NCBI GenBank assembly: GCA_002787235.1
Contig: PCWG01000042.1
Span: 1 to 64,000 of the forward strand
Direction: 5' to 3'
Length of the DNA: 64,000 bases
Source of the DNA: Nitrospinae bacterium CG11_big_fil_rev_8_21_14_0_20_45_15
Lineage (GTDB): Bacteria; Nitrospinota; Nitrospinia; Nitrospinales; VA-1
Below are positions 53,026 to 62,231 of the stretch, piece after piece. Numbering within the stretch: the first letter of the stretch is position 1; each line of letters starts with the position of its first letter. The position numbers and the translations under genes are program-made. The notes beneath the pieces are model-generated. The model worked only from the letters and a program-made list of their open reading frames with translations, was not told where the DNA came from and ran no database searches.

Positions 53026-55416
53026 GTGGAAAAGGAAAAAGCATTTAAAATTTTTAAAGGCCAGAATTTCAGGATACTGAGTATCCCGGGATTCCCCGAT
53101 ATTGCTTTTGGATGTCCACCTGGTTTGCTCAAGGAGGTCAAAGCGAGAAAACAGGCTTTGCCTTCACATTATGTGATACCGCTCAGAACTTTTGTGAAGG
53201 GGCGAAATCACTTTGACTTTGAGTTTATTATTTACACCTTTCTTTTTTTTAAGGACAAAAAAGAAAAAGTCACTATCTATTGCAATGAAGATCAGCACAA
53301 TCGTTTTAAAATTATTTTAAGCGAAACCCTTTTTGGTCCCACCTTTTCAAACCTTCTCAACGCCTATTTCCGAAAGTTTTCTTCAAAGCATTTTGAAGAT
53401 TCTGAATCTGCGAAATCCTTTTCAAATTTTACAAAGAAACTGGGTGCCAATAAAAAATTATTTCGAATTTTGGTAAATTCTCTAAAAAATCATGATACCG
53501 AAAAAGTTCGCACTCAAAAGATTCGGGAGCAAATCAGTTTAGAGATTAAAAAATCTCCAGGGCTTACTAAAAAAAAGATTGCCCGTTTGGAATTTATTTT
53601 GACGCGGGGCTACCTGACTTGCGCAAAACTGAAAAGAGAGTTTGATCTCTTTTCGTTGACGGAAGAGAAAAATAGAGAACAGTTCATTGAGGACATCACT
53701 GATTTTCATATTTTTGATAATGATGGATATGTTGCGATTGTTTCTCCATTGGACAGACGGAAAAAAATTAAAATCAGGCAACCTCAAGCTTCTGTTTTTG
53801 AATTTTGGCAGTATGGAAAAGTAATTGGCGTCATTGATATGGGAGGGCTTGATAAACCTAAATCAAGGACTACCGTTTTTCCTTCCTCAAAGCCCTATAT
53901 GGGCATAACCTACATGGGGGTCGGGTCTGGATTTTCAGAAGACAAAAATAACAGCTGTTTGATTGTCTGGAGTGAAGGCAAGGGTATCATGGTTGATGCC
54001 TTTTCTGGCATTGAGCAATTGTCCTGGAATTACGGTATCGCAGAGCAAGATATTGTCTACTACTTGCTCAGCCACGTGCACTCAGATCATGACGCAGGAT
54101 TGGTTGAAAAAGTACTGTCAGGGATTCGTATTAAAATCATTTCTACCCGAATTATTTTTGAAGGTTTTCTACGCAAGCTGGAAGCTATCATCTGTTTCCC
54201 CAAAGAAATGATTGAAAGCTTCATCGATTTTTTTGAAGTCGAGCCGGGCAAAGAGTTTTTATTGCCGGGATTCAATCGAACCTACTTTACCTTTGACTAC
54301 TCCTTGCATTCAATTCCGGCAGGCCGTTTTCGTCTTCGTTACGAAACTACTGAAGGAGAAAAGAAGGTAATCAGTCATTCGGGGGATACCAAGTACAACG
54401 TCGAGCAGATTCAATCCTGGTATCAACAGGGTTACTTTACAGCCTCCAGACGCGACGATTTATTGGGGTTCATTTGGGATGCAGATCTCATTGTTCATGA
54501 TGTCGGGGGAGGGCTTCTTCATACCGATGTGGATGCCTTGGACACCATTCCCCGGGAGGTTGCAGAAAAAGTGGTTTTAGTTCATCAACACTATGCCCCG
54601 AAACCTGGCACCCCTTATTGTTATGCCAATGAAGGGGACGTCAGCGTTCTCATTTCTAACTACGAGGGTGATAAAGAAAGAAGTGTCGAACAAGTAAAAT
54701 CCATCCCGATTTATGAAGATCTGGACGAAGGACATTTGCAGAAAATTTTTAAAAATTCAGATATGCAGAACTTTGATACGGATGACATCATCTTTTCCCA
54801 GAATGAACTTGGAAATGATTTTTACGTCATTCTTGAAGGGCTCGCGCAAATCATGATAGACGAGCAACCGTTTGCGATTTATGAAGCCGGGAAGTTTTTC
54901 GGTGAGTTGGCAATCACCACCGATAATCCTCATCGCCGGGCGACGGTTTTTGCAAAATCTTCACTTTCAGTTTTAAGAATACCCAAAAATTATTATAAAG
55001 CGTTCAGTCTGCCCGCAATTCAGGACAGGTTCAATCGCATACGCAATTATTTCTGCGATTATTTGCATCCCCGTCTCATTGCTTCGTTGACCTTTGGAAG
55101 GATGGAGCATTGGACGGAAATTAAAAAATTGACCCTTCCGAATGATGGAAAAACACTTTATATTATTATTTCAGGGGAGCTAAAAGTTAAGTCTCCGGGT
55201 AGAAAAAAAGTGGTAAACCTTGGTGTGGGTGACGTCGTCGGAGGGGTAGAGATTAATAATGATAAAGTCAAATCCCTGCAGATCAATACATCAAGTGAAG
55301 ATGTCTGTGTCATCCATTTGAAACAGTCTGAGATGAAGAGACTTTTTAAGCTTTTCCCGTCATTTTATGTTACCGTGTGCCAACGTATGAAAAAACTGGA
55401 GGGGTTGTTGACTTAA
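53026..55416 (+). CDS. Metallo-beta-lactamase-fold protein with C-terminal cNMP-binding domains
   Basis: 796 residues. An N-terminal unassigned region (about 1-270) is followed by a metallo-beta-lactamase domain with HVHSDHDAG (H350-D356), VISHSGDTKYN and VLVHQHY. C-terminal cNMP-binding domains follow: the first with FVPE-type strand DDIIFSQNELGNDFYVILEGL, GKFFGELAITTDNPHRRATV and the phosphate-binding Arg, the second degenerate (about 700-796). It could be a cyclic-nucleotide-activated hydrolase or nuclease. Starts at GTG 53026 directly after der. The function is unknown. Confidence 0.75.
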   Translation: MEKEKAFKIFKGQNFRILSIPGFPDIAFGCPPGLLKEVKARKQALPSHYVIPLRTFVKGRNHFDFEFIIYTFLFFKDKKEKVTIYCNEDQHNRFKIILSETLFGPTFSNLLNAYFRKFSSKHFEDSESAKSFSNFTKKLGANKKLFRILVNSLKNHDTEKVRTQKIREQISLEIKKSPGLTKKKIARLEFILTRGYLTCAKLKREFDLFSLTEEKNREQFIEDITDFHIFDNDGYVAIVSPLDRRKKIKIRQPQASVFEFWQYGKVIGVIDMGGLDKPKSRTTVFPSSKPYMGITYMGVGSGFSEDKNNSCLIVWSEGKGIMVDAFSGIEQLSWNYGIAEQDIVYYLLSHVHSDHDAGLVEKVLSGIRIKIISTRIIFEGFLRKLEAIICFPKEMIESFIDFFEVEPGKEFLLPGFNRTYFTFDYSLHSIPAGRFRLRYETTEGEKKVISHSGDTKYNVEQIQSWYQQGYFTASRRDDLLGFIWDADLIVHDVGGGLLHTDVDALDTIPREVAEKVVLVHQHYAPKPGTPYCYANEGDVSVLISNYEGDKERSVEQVKSIPIYEDLDEGHLQKIFKNSDMQNFDTDDIIFSQNELGNDFYVILEGLAQIMIDEQPFAIYEAGKFFGELAITTDNPHRRATVFAKSSLSVLRIPKNYYKAFSLPAIQDRFNRIRNYFCDYLHPRLIASLTFGRMEHWTEIKKLTLPNDGKTLYIIISGELKVKSPGRKKVVNLGVGDVVGGVEINNDKVKSLQINTSSEDVCVIHLKQSEMKRLFKLFPSFYVTVCQRMKKLEGLLT

Positions 55417-55569
55417 TTGTGGATAATGAAAGTGGCGCACAGTGGCGTCCTGTTATAAGTATTTAATAATGTGATGTTACCAGGCACCCTTTAAAACCAA
55501 TGAAGTCCCCTAAGCTCTGTCTTTTCTCGATTGTCCTGACAGATTTTGGGAATTTAGCGGGGGGGAATT

Positions 55570-57660
55570 GTGAAAACATACAAACTTCAGGATATTAGAA
55601 ATGTAGCTCTCATCGGGCATGGAGCCAGTGGTAAGACCTCATTGGCAGAAGCCATATTATTCAATGCCGGTGTGTCCGACCGACTGGGAAAAGTCGGCGA
55701 CTCGACATCGGTGATGGATTACAACCCTGACGAAATAAAGAGAGGTCATTCCAGCAATGCTTCTCTGGCCTTTTACGAATGGGATTCCAGAAAAGTCAAC
55801 CTTGTTGATTCCCCAGGCAACGACAATTTCATAGCAGACACACCCGCTTGCATTCAAGTCGTGGATAGCGCAGTTGTCGTCATCAGTTCCGACGATGGTA
55901 TTCAATATTTTACTGAAAAAACCTGGGAATGGGCAGATGACCGAAACTTGTCCCGCCTTATTTTTGTCAATAAAGTAGATCATGAGCGGTTCGATCTCCC
56001 CGGTCTACTCCAAAATCTGAAAAATAAATTCAACGTATCTCCCGCCCTGTTGTTCGCCCCTGTATACAATAAAGAGGGCTTGGTTGGAATCGCAGACCTG
56101 TTGAGCCGAAAACTTTACACCTATGGTACGGATGGAGGAAAAGGAACGGCAGAAGAATGGCCAGTCGAAGTGAAGGACGAGTTGGAAGCCTACCGGGCAG
56201 AGTTGATAGAGTCCGTCGCTGAAACCGACGATGATCTGCTCGAAAATTATTTTGAAACCGGTGAGTTAGAGGAAGCGCAGTTTGCAGAAGGTTTGGCCAA
56301 GGGAATAAAAAATGGAAGTTTGATTCCAGTGATTTGTGGTTCGGCAACTCATAATCAGGGTGTTGATCATCTGATGAAGGCGATCGGCAATTACCTGCCA
56401 TCCCCTGCTGAGTTACCTGCTGTATCAGGAAAAGATCCTAAAGAAGAAAAGGTAGTTTCTCTGGCTCCCGATTCCTCAGAGCCCCTATCCGCACTGGTTT
56501 TTAAAACCGTAGCCGATCCTTATGCCGGAAAATTAACGATGTTTCGGGTATTTTCAGGTTCAGTGAAGGCCGACTCCAGTATTTTAAACGCAACACAAAA
56601 TTCATCCGAAAGAGTCGGACAGCTTTACGCAATGCAGGGGAAAAAGCAAATAGCCGTTTCCGAAATTTCAGCAGGCGATTTGGGAGTGGTTGCGAAACTC
56701 AAAGTCACCACGACAGGAGACACTCTGTCTGATGCCAATCGGCCCATTATTTTTGATGCGATAAATTTCCCATCGCCCGTTTATTCGCGCGCTTTGATTC
56801 CGAAAACGCGCGCCGACGAAGAGAAAATCAGTTCTGCTTTAAAGCGGATTTGCGAGGAGGACCCCAGCCTGAAAGTAGAGCGCAATCCGGAAACTCATGA
56901 ATTATTGGTTTCGGGAATGGGGCAAGTGCATTTAGAAGTGGTACTGGAGAAAATGAGCCAGCGGTTCGGAGTTGATGTCGATGCTCAGCCTCCCAAGATT
57001 CCCTATCGCGAAACCATTCGCGGAACGACCAAGGTGCAGGGCAAATACAAAAAACAGACGGGTGGAAGAGGGCAGTTTGGTGATACCTGGATCGAAATAT
57101 CCCCATTGCCCAAAGGGGGCGGTTTTGAATTTGAAAATAATATTGTAGGTGGCGCGATTCCTAAACAATACATCCCCGCTGTCGAAAAAGGCATCCAAGA
57201 AGCTATGGCTGAAGGTGTGCTGGCCCATTACCCCATGGTGGATGTGAAAATATCACTTTACGACGGCTCCTTTCATAACGTAGATTCCTCTGAGATGGCT
57301 TTTAAAATAGCGGGCTCACTGGGATTCAAAAAAGGGGTTATGGAATGTCATCCTATTTTGCTGGAACCTATAATGACGATGAAAATCATTGTTCCTGCAG
57401 ACCATGTTGGTGATATTATGGGTGACTTGAATTCCAAGAGAGGGAAGATACTTGGAATAGAATCAAAAGGCGAAAGTCAGATCATCAAGGCACATGTTCC
57501 CATGGCTGAGATTTTAAATTATGTGGCAGATTTGAGATCCATGACCAGTGGTCGAGGTGTTTTTACAGTTGAGTTTGATTATTATGATGATGTCCCCGAA
57601 CATTTGATGCAAAAAATAGTCGACGAGGCCAAAGCAAGGTATGAAAAAGAGCATGCCTGA
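55570..57660 (+). CDS. EF-G-like translational GTPase (FusA2-type)
   Basis: 696 residues, the length of EF-G. G1 is GHGASGKTS, G3 is DSPGNDNF and G4 is NKVD. In EF-G, G3 is DTPGHVDF; here the catalytic His is Asn84. This loss, and the altered G1, match the FusA2-like branch of EF-G-like proteins. Domains IV-V are present (TGGRGQFGDTWIEI, DVKISLYDGSFH, and MTSGRGVFTVEF). GTG at 55570 follows GGGGGGGAA. The role is unknown but may be in ribosome or stress control. Confidence 0.9.
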   Translation: MKTYKLQDIRNVALIGHGASGKTSLAEAILFNAGVSDRLGKVGDSTSVMDYNPDEIKRGHSSNASLAFYEWDSRKVNLVDSPGNDNFIADTPACIQVVDSAVVVISSDDGIQYFTEKTWEWADDRNLSRLIFVNKVDHERFDLPGLLQNLKNKFNVSPALLFAPVYNKEGLVGIADLLSRKLYTYGTDGGKGTAEEWPVEVKDELEAYRAELIESVAETDDDLLENYFETGELEEAQFAEGLAKGIKNGSLIPVICGSATHNQGVDHLMKAIGNYLPSPAELPAVSGKDPKEEKVVSLAPDSSEPLSALVFKTVADPYAGKLTMFRVFSGSVKADSSILNATQNSSERVGQLYAMQGKKQIAVSEISAGDLGVVAKLKVTTTGDTLSDANRPIIFDAINFPSPVYSRALIPKTRADEEKISSALKRICEEDPSLKVERNPETHELLVSGMGQVHLEVVLEKMSQRFGVDVDAQPPKIPYRETIRGTTKVQGKYKKQTGGRGQFGDTWIEISPLPKGGGFEFENNIVGGAIPKQYIPAVEKGIQEAMAEGVLAHYPMVDVKISLYDGSFHNVDSSEMAFKIAGSLGFKKGVMECHPILLEPIMTMKIIVPADHVGDIMGDLNSKRGKILGIESKGESQIIKAHVPMAEILNYVADLRSMTSGRGVFTVEFDYYDDVPEHLMQKIVDEAKARYEKEHA

Positions 57661-57728
57661 ATTTTGTCCTGAAACATTTAACTCAATGGAATTCATTTAT
57701 TTTGGTTAAAAAAATAACATCCCATACC

Positions 57729-58031
57729 ATGGTTAAGTCGGACCTGGTTGACCGTGTTTACGAAAAAGTAGGTTTCACGAGAAGAGAGGCTGTCGAGGCA
57801 GTCGAAGCCTTGTTCAATGAGATCAAGGCAGGGCTTGCTCGCGGTGAGAATGTCCGTATTTCAAATTTTGCGAGTTTTTATCTGCGCGAAAAAAAGCTTC
57901 GCAATGCACGGAATCCAAAAACGGGAAAACCCATCTGCATACGTCCGGGGAAATCCCTTACCTTTAAACCCAGTAAGCAACTTTTGCTTTCGACAGACCG
58001 GTCTTCGCATGACTCGTCCGATTCCCGATAA
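57729..58031 (+). CDS. ihfA: Integration host factor alpha-like DNA-binding protein
   Basis: About 100 residues. [20 protein letters not shown] is the family start, and [23 protein letters not shown] the DNA-binding beta-ribbon arm. It bends DNA. The frame is open from TTG 57702. ATG at 57729 gives the standard N-terminus and is preferred. It overlaps the merR gene by 23 bases, the common ihfA-merR pairing. Confidence 0.9.
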   Translation: MVKSDLVDRVYEKVGFTRREAVEAVEALFNEIKAGLARGENVRISNFASFYLREKKLRNARNPKTGKPICIRPGKSLTFKPSKQLLLSTDRSSHDSSDSR

Positions 58032-58362
58032 ATTATTCTTCAAAATTGGCGAAGTTGCTGAGCTTGTAGAAATTGAACAACATGTCCTGAGGTATTGGGA
58101 AGAGGAGTTCGACGTCCTCAATCCCACTAAAAATCGATCGGGACAGCGTTTGTATCAACGCAAGGATGTGGATATTGTTATCGAGATCCAAAAGCTCTTG
58201 TACGAAGATAAGTACACCATTGCCGGAGCCAAACAGCGTCTTAAAAGTGGCAAGAAAGCGACCGCTCAATTGGATTTTGCTTTTGATCGAGAAAAATTTT
58301 TAGTCTGGCGAAAAGAAATGAAGTCAGAACTTGAATCACTCATAAAAATCATCGATTCCTGA
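58009..58362 (+). CDS. MerR-family transcriptional regulator
   Basis: 117 residues. [44 protein letters not shown] is the winged helix of MerR. The C-terminal helix is short and has no Cys cluster, as in the ihfA-linked YcgE/HspR-like MerR proteins. Start ATG 58009 overlaps ihfA by 23 bases. Confidence 0.9.
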   Translation: MTRPIPDKLFFKIGEVAELVEIEQHVLRYWEEEFDVLNPTKNRSGQRLYQRKDVDIVIEIQKLLYEDKYTIAGAKQRLKSGKKATAQLDFAFDREKFLVWRKEMKSELESLIKIIDS

Positions 58363-58584
58363 TTCCCCGCCGTAGCAGGTCTGATCCGCTTCCAAGAAAC
58401 ACATTGCAATAAAATGAGAATCCCGGTAGCGTTTATCTAGGCTCAATACTGGAAATTTTCTGGAATATCATTTGAATCACGAAGCCAAAGCCAGATGGTC
58501 CGTGGATACAAAGGAATATCTTCTATGTATTCACAGCGGATTGAATCTATTGCATAATTTCCCATACTCAGTGGATTGAAGATA

Positions 58585-59202
58585 ATGAAGTTGAAGAGAG
58601 GTTATTTATTTGTTCTCGAGGGAATCGATGGGTCGGGAAAATCAACCCATTGCAAAATGCTGGAGAACTGGTTTGCTGAACAGGGGATTACTGTTTTGCG
58701 ATTGCGCGAACCCACCGACGGTTTCTGGGGAAAAAAAATACGGGTGCTATTGACAGAAGGACGAAAGGGTGTGTCCCGCGAAGAAGAACTGGAATGGTTT
58801 ATCAATGATCGCAGAGAAGATGTGGAATTGAATATCCTTCCTGCTTTGAAAGAAAAAAAAGTGGTTGTTCTTGATCGATACTATTTTTCCACCGCCGCTT
58901 ATCAGGGTGCCTTGGGGCTGGATCCTCAACGTATCATCATTGACAACGAGTCCTTTGCACCCAAACCAGACCGTGCATTTTTTTTTAAAACACCGATTGA
59001 GGAGTGCCTTCGCAGAATTCATTCTACGAGGAATGCCGTTTCCTCTTTTGAGAAAAAAGATTACCTCGAAAAAGTTCAGAGTTTGCTGGATTCCTTTGAT
59101 GACCCCATCATTCGATCGATAGACAGTTTTCGTGACAGAGAAGAAGTTCATCATCAGCTCATAAATGAAATCAGGGAATGCTTCAATGAGGGGGAGTCGT
59201 GA
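58585..59202 (+). CDS. tmk: Thymidylate kinase
   Basis: About 205 residues. LEGIDGSGKSTHCKML is the P-loop, DRYYFSTAAYQGA is the DRY-type block and REPTDG is the base-binding motif. It phosphorylates dTMP. ATG at 58585; a TTG at 58576 is in frame. It shares GTGA with the ubiX start. Confidence 0.92.
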   Translation: MKLKRGYLFVLEGIDGSGKSTHCKMLENWFAEQGITVLRLREPTDGFWGKKIRVLLTEGRKGVSREEELEWFINDRREDVELNILPALKEKKVVVLDRYYFSTAAYQGALGLDPQRIIIDNESFAPKPDRAFFFKTPIEECLRRIHSTRNAVSSFEKKDYLEKVQSLLDSFDDPIIRSIDSFRDREEVHHQLINEIRECFNEGES

Positions 59203-59759
59203 ACCGGTTTATCATTGCCGTGACAGGCGCGAGTGGGATCATTTATGCCAAGAGGTTGTTCGATTACCTTAAAAATAAGGCCGAGCTGCATGTCATTGTT
59301 TCCGAGCGTGGAGCGGAGCTGATCCGCCTTGAATTGTCCAGTGGCATTTCCTGTTTTTCAGGCGATAATGTTACTCTTCACAAAAATTCGAAGGTCAACG
59401 CCTCCATAGCCAGCGGATCATTCAAAACAGGAGGGATGGTCATTGTGCCTGCGAGCATGGGAACATTGGGGCGCATCGCAGGAGGAATTTCATCCAGTCT
59501 AATAGAACGCGTGGCGGATGTGACACTTAAAGAAAAACGCAAGTTGATCGTCGTCCCCAGAGAAGCTCCTTTGAGCACCATTCATTTAAAAAATCTGCTC
59601 GCATTAGATCAGGCAGGAGCCCTCATACTCCCCGCATCGCCAGGATTTTACAACCACCCGAAATCGATCGATGATCTGGCAGATTTTGTGGTCGCACGAA
59701 TTTTGGATCATCTGGACGTAGACCAGGATTTGGTCCCGCCTTATCAGCCTAAAAATTAG
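59199..59759 (+). CDS. ubiX: UbiX flavin prenyltransferase
   Basis: 186 residues. IIAVTGASGIIYAKRL and VPASMGTLGRIAGGISSSLIERVADVTLKEKRKLIVVPREAPLS are the UbiX blocks. It makes prenylated FMN for UbiD decarboxylases. The start is GTG 59199, sharing GTGA with the tmk stop. No ubiD is in the window. Confidence 0.94.
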   Translation: MNRFIIAVTGASGIIYAKRLFDYLKNKAELHVIVSERGAELIRLELSSGISCFSGDNVTLHKNSKVNASIASGSFKTGGMVIVPASMGTLGRIAGGISSSLIERVADVTLKEKRKLIVVPREAPLSTIHLKNLLALDQAGALILPASPGFYNHPKSIDDLADFVVARILDHLDVDQDLVPPYQPKN

Positions 59760-59768
59760 AAAGACCTA

Positions 59769-60956
59769 GTGATTTATTTAGATAATTCAGCAACGACTCC
59801 AATGTATCCAGAAGTTGTGCGTATCGTTCAGGAATCTTTTGAGAAAGATTATGCCAATTCAGGAGCCGTGTATCAATTAGGGTTGGAGAGCAAAAACCGT
59901 ATCGATACGGCGACGGGAGAGTTGCGTGAATTATTGAATGTTCCCAACACGCATCGGATGATTTTCACCAGCGGAGGGAGCGAATCCAATAATTTGTTTA
60001 TCAAAGGGATGCTCGCATCAGGCAAACACCCTGCCAGTCTGGGCCTGGAGCATCCCAGTATCCGCGAAAGCCTGCAGGCACTGAAATCGGAGAATGTCGA
60101 ACCGCTCACTCTGCTGGCCCATCAGGAAGAGGGCAGGTTGAATCCCCAAAGCTTATCCAACATGCAAGACACACGACTGTTGTGCTTGTCGCATGTGAAC
60201 CATGAACTGGGCGCAGTGAACGATCCCGCAAAAATCGGGCCCCGACTTAAAACCATTTCTCCACGAACCCGATTGTTTTACGATGGCGTGCAGGCACCCG
60301 GAAAGATTCCCCTGTCGTCACCAGAATGGAAGTACATCTCAGGCTATTCTTTATCCGCTCATAAATTTGGCGGCCCCAAGGGAATTGGTTTATTGATTTA
60401 TAATGCAACGCTGGATTTGAAAACGCAAATTCACGGCGGCGGACAGCAATACGGTGTTCGCTCAGGAACGCTTCCTGTGCCTTTGATCGTGGGTTTGGCC
60501 AAAGCACTGCAATTGACATTTTTAAATTGGGGCGAGACTAAAAACCGATTGATTGAACTGCGTCGCTTGTTGATCGACGGATTGAAAAATCTCGAAGCAG
60601 AAAATTCAGATCTTAAAATCAAATTCAATTCATCCGAGAGTGAAGACATAGAGCAACAAACACCTGCGATTGTTAATTTCAGCTTTCCTCCAGTGCAAGG
60701 TGAAATCATGTTGCATCATCTGGAAGAGAAAGAAATTTACGTTGGATTGGGCTCAGCCTGTAGTGCGAAAAGTAAAGAGCCGTCAAAAATATTGACGGGA
60801 ATAGGACGAACAAAAACCGAAGCCTTATGCAGTTTGCGCATATCCTTCGGACCTCAAAACACTAAAGAAGATGTCGAACAATTTGTAGAAGCTTTTGGGC
60901 TGGCTTACAAAAAATTGTTCCCCTCATATACGAGTAAAAAAAATGAACGAAGCTAG
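59769..60956 (+). CDS. Cysteine desulfurase (NifS/IscS-like)
   Basis: 395 residues, PLP enzyme. YLDNSATTPMYPEV, FTSGGSESNNLFIKG, SLSAHKFGGPKGIG (PLP Lys), GGGQQYGVRSGT and GLGSACSAKS (persulfide Cys). It extracts sulfur from cysteine. It starts at GTG 59769 and overlaps thiI, which is the probable sulfur acceptor for tRNA 4-thiouridine. Iron-sulfur assembly use is also possible. Confidence 0.93.
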   Translation: MIYLDNSATTPMYPEVVRIVQESFEKDYANSGAVYQLGLESKNRIDTATGELRELLNVPNTHRMIFTSGGSESNNLFIKGMLASGKHPASLGLEHPSIRESLQALKSENVEPLTLLAHQEEGRLNPQSLSNMQDTRLLCLSHVNHELGAVNDPAKIGPRLKTISPRTRLFYDGVQAPGKIPLSSPEWKYISGYSLSAHKFGGPKGIGLLIYNATLDLKTQIHGGGQQYGVRSGTLPVPLIVGLAKALQLTFLNWGETKNRLIELRRLLIDGLKNLEAENSDLKIKFNSSESEDIEQQTPAIVNFSFPPVQGEIMLHHLEEKEIYVGLGSACSAKSKEPSKILTGIGRTKTEALCSLRISFGPQNTKEDVEQFVEAFGLAYKKLFPSYTSKKNERS

Positions 60957-62121
60957 AACCATCCTTGTGCGTTACGATGAAATCGGACTCAAGGGCAAGA
61001 ACCGCGGTGTTTTTGAACAGAAATTAGTGAGTAATATTCGCCAGAAATTTGGTGAAGCTAGTGACTGCGTGATTTATACGCCGCGCGGCAGAATACTAAT
61101 AGAAACAAATTCAAGCCTGGCTCCAGAACTGGCAGAGAAATTGGCGTATGTGCCCGGTATCGCCTCCTACAGTGTCGGCGAACCGGTCCATACAGACCTT
61201 GATAGCATGGTTAAGTGCGGAATTGAAAAGGTAGCCGCCCATATGAAAGGTCTGACTTCACTGAGATTTTGCGTGCGTTCCAGGCGTTCAGACAAACGAT
61301 TTGAACTCACCTCACCTGAAATTGATTTTGAGGTCGGGTCAAGAATCATGGAAGCTCTCGCGGATCAAGGTTTGAAAGTCGATTTGCATACGCCGGAATA
61401 TATGTTGGAAATCGAAGTCGGATCGACCGCCACTTTTCTTTATGATCACAGGCGTCCAGGCATTGGCGGCTTGCCCGTAGGATCTGCGGGGAATGTGCTG
61501 TGCCTGCTATCAGGCGGAATAGACAGTCCCGTTTCGGCCTTTCAATTGATGCGGCGAGGTTGTCAGGTGCATTTCGTTTTCTTTGATAACCGGCCTTTTC
61601 TTGGTGGCGGTGGTAACGATAAGGTGCGCCGTCTGACAAAACTATTGAATCTTTATCAAGGATGCGGTGACTTGCATATCGTCCCTTTCGAAGACATACA
61701 AGTCTCCATTCGCGATAAATGCCATCCCAAAAACCGCATCGTATTGTATCGCAGGATGATGTATCGCATTGCAGAACGTCTTGCCAAAAGAATCGACTGC
61801 CTCGGTCTTGTCAACGGCGAGTCCTTAGGCCAAGTGGCTTCGCAAACATTGGAAAATATTCACGCGGTTTCTCAAACGGTATCGCTTTCTGTCTTTCGCC
61901 CCTTGATTGGCATGGATAAAAGAGACATTGTCAATCGTGCCAAACAAATTGGGACCTTTAATGTCAGCATTGAGACGCAACCCGATTGTTGTTCCGTCTT
62001 CATGCCTCAGCGTCCCGCCACTCGTGCAAAAATAAAAGACTTGGAATACGACGAAACCCGTTTCCCCATGGAAGAACTCATGGAAAAAGCCCTGAATAAT
62101 ATTGAAACGGTTGTCCCTTAA
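60943..62121 (+). CDS. thiI: tRNA 4-thiouridine synthase ThiI
   Basis: About 392 residues. RYDEIGLKGKNRGVFEQKL opens the ferredoxin-like/THUMP part, and CLLSGGIDSPVSAFQLM is the PP-loop ATP site. LGQVASQTLENIHAVSQ is a further ThiI block. There is no rhodanese domain, so sulfur transfer depends on a partner. The ATG 60943 overlaps the desulfurase end by 14 bases, supporting coupling. Confidence 0.93.
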   Translation: MNEARTILVRYDEIGLKGKNRGVFEQKLVSNIRQKFGEASDCVIYTPRGRILIETNSSLAPELAEKLAYVPGIASYSVGEPVHTDLDSMVKCGIEKVAAHMKGLTSLRFCVRSRRSDKRFELTSPEIDFEVGSRIMEALADQGLKVDLHTPEYMLEIEVGSTATFLYDHRRPGIGGLPVGSAGNVLCLLSGGIDSPVSAFQLMRRGCQVHFVFFDNRPFLGGGGNDKVRRLTKLLNLYQGCGDLHIVPFEDIQVSIRDKCHPKNRIVLYRRMMYRIAERLAKRIDCLGLVNGESLGQVASQTLENIHAVSQTVSLSVFRPLIGMDKRDIVNRAKQIGTFNVSIETQPDCCSVFMPQRPATRAKIKDLEYDETRFPMEELMEKALNNIETVVP

Positions 62122-62231
62122 TATCAGGATAAAACTTTAAGTTATGTTATGAAAAGGTAAATCCAAAAATAACAGGGATCAAATCTTGAATTCATATAAA
62201 TATATAATTTAAAGTACTGAAATAAACTGGT

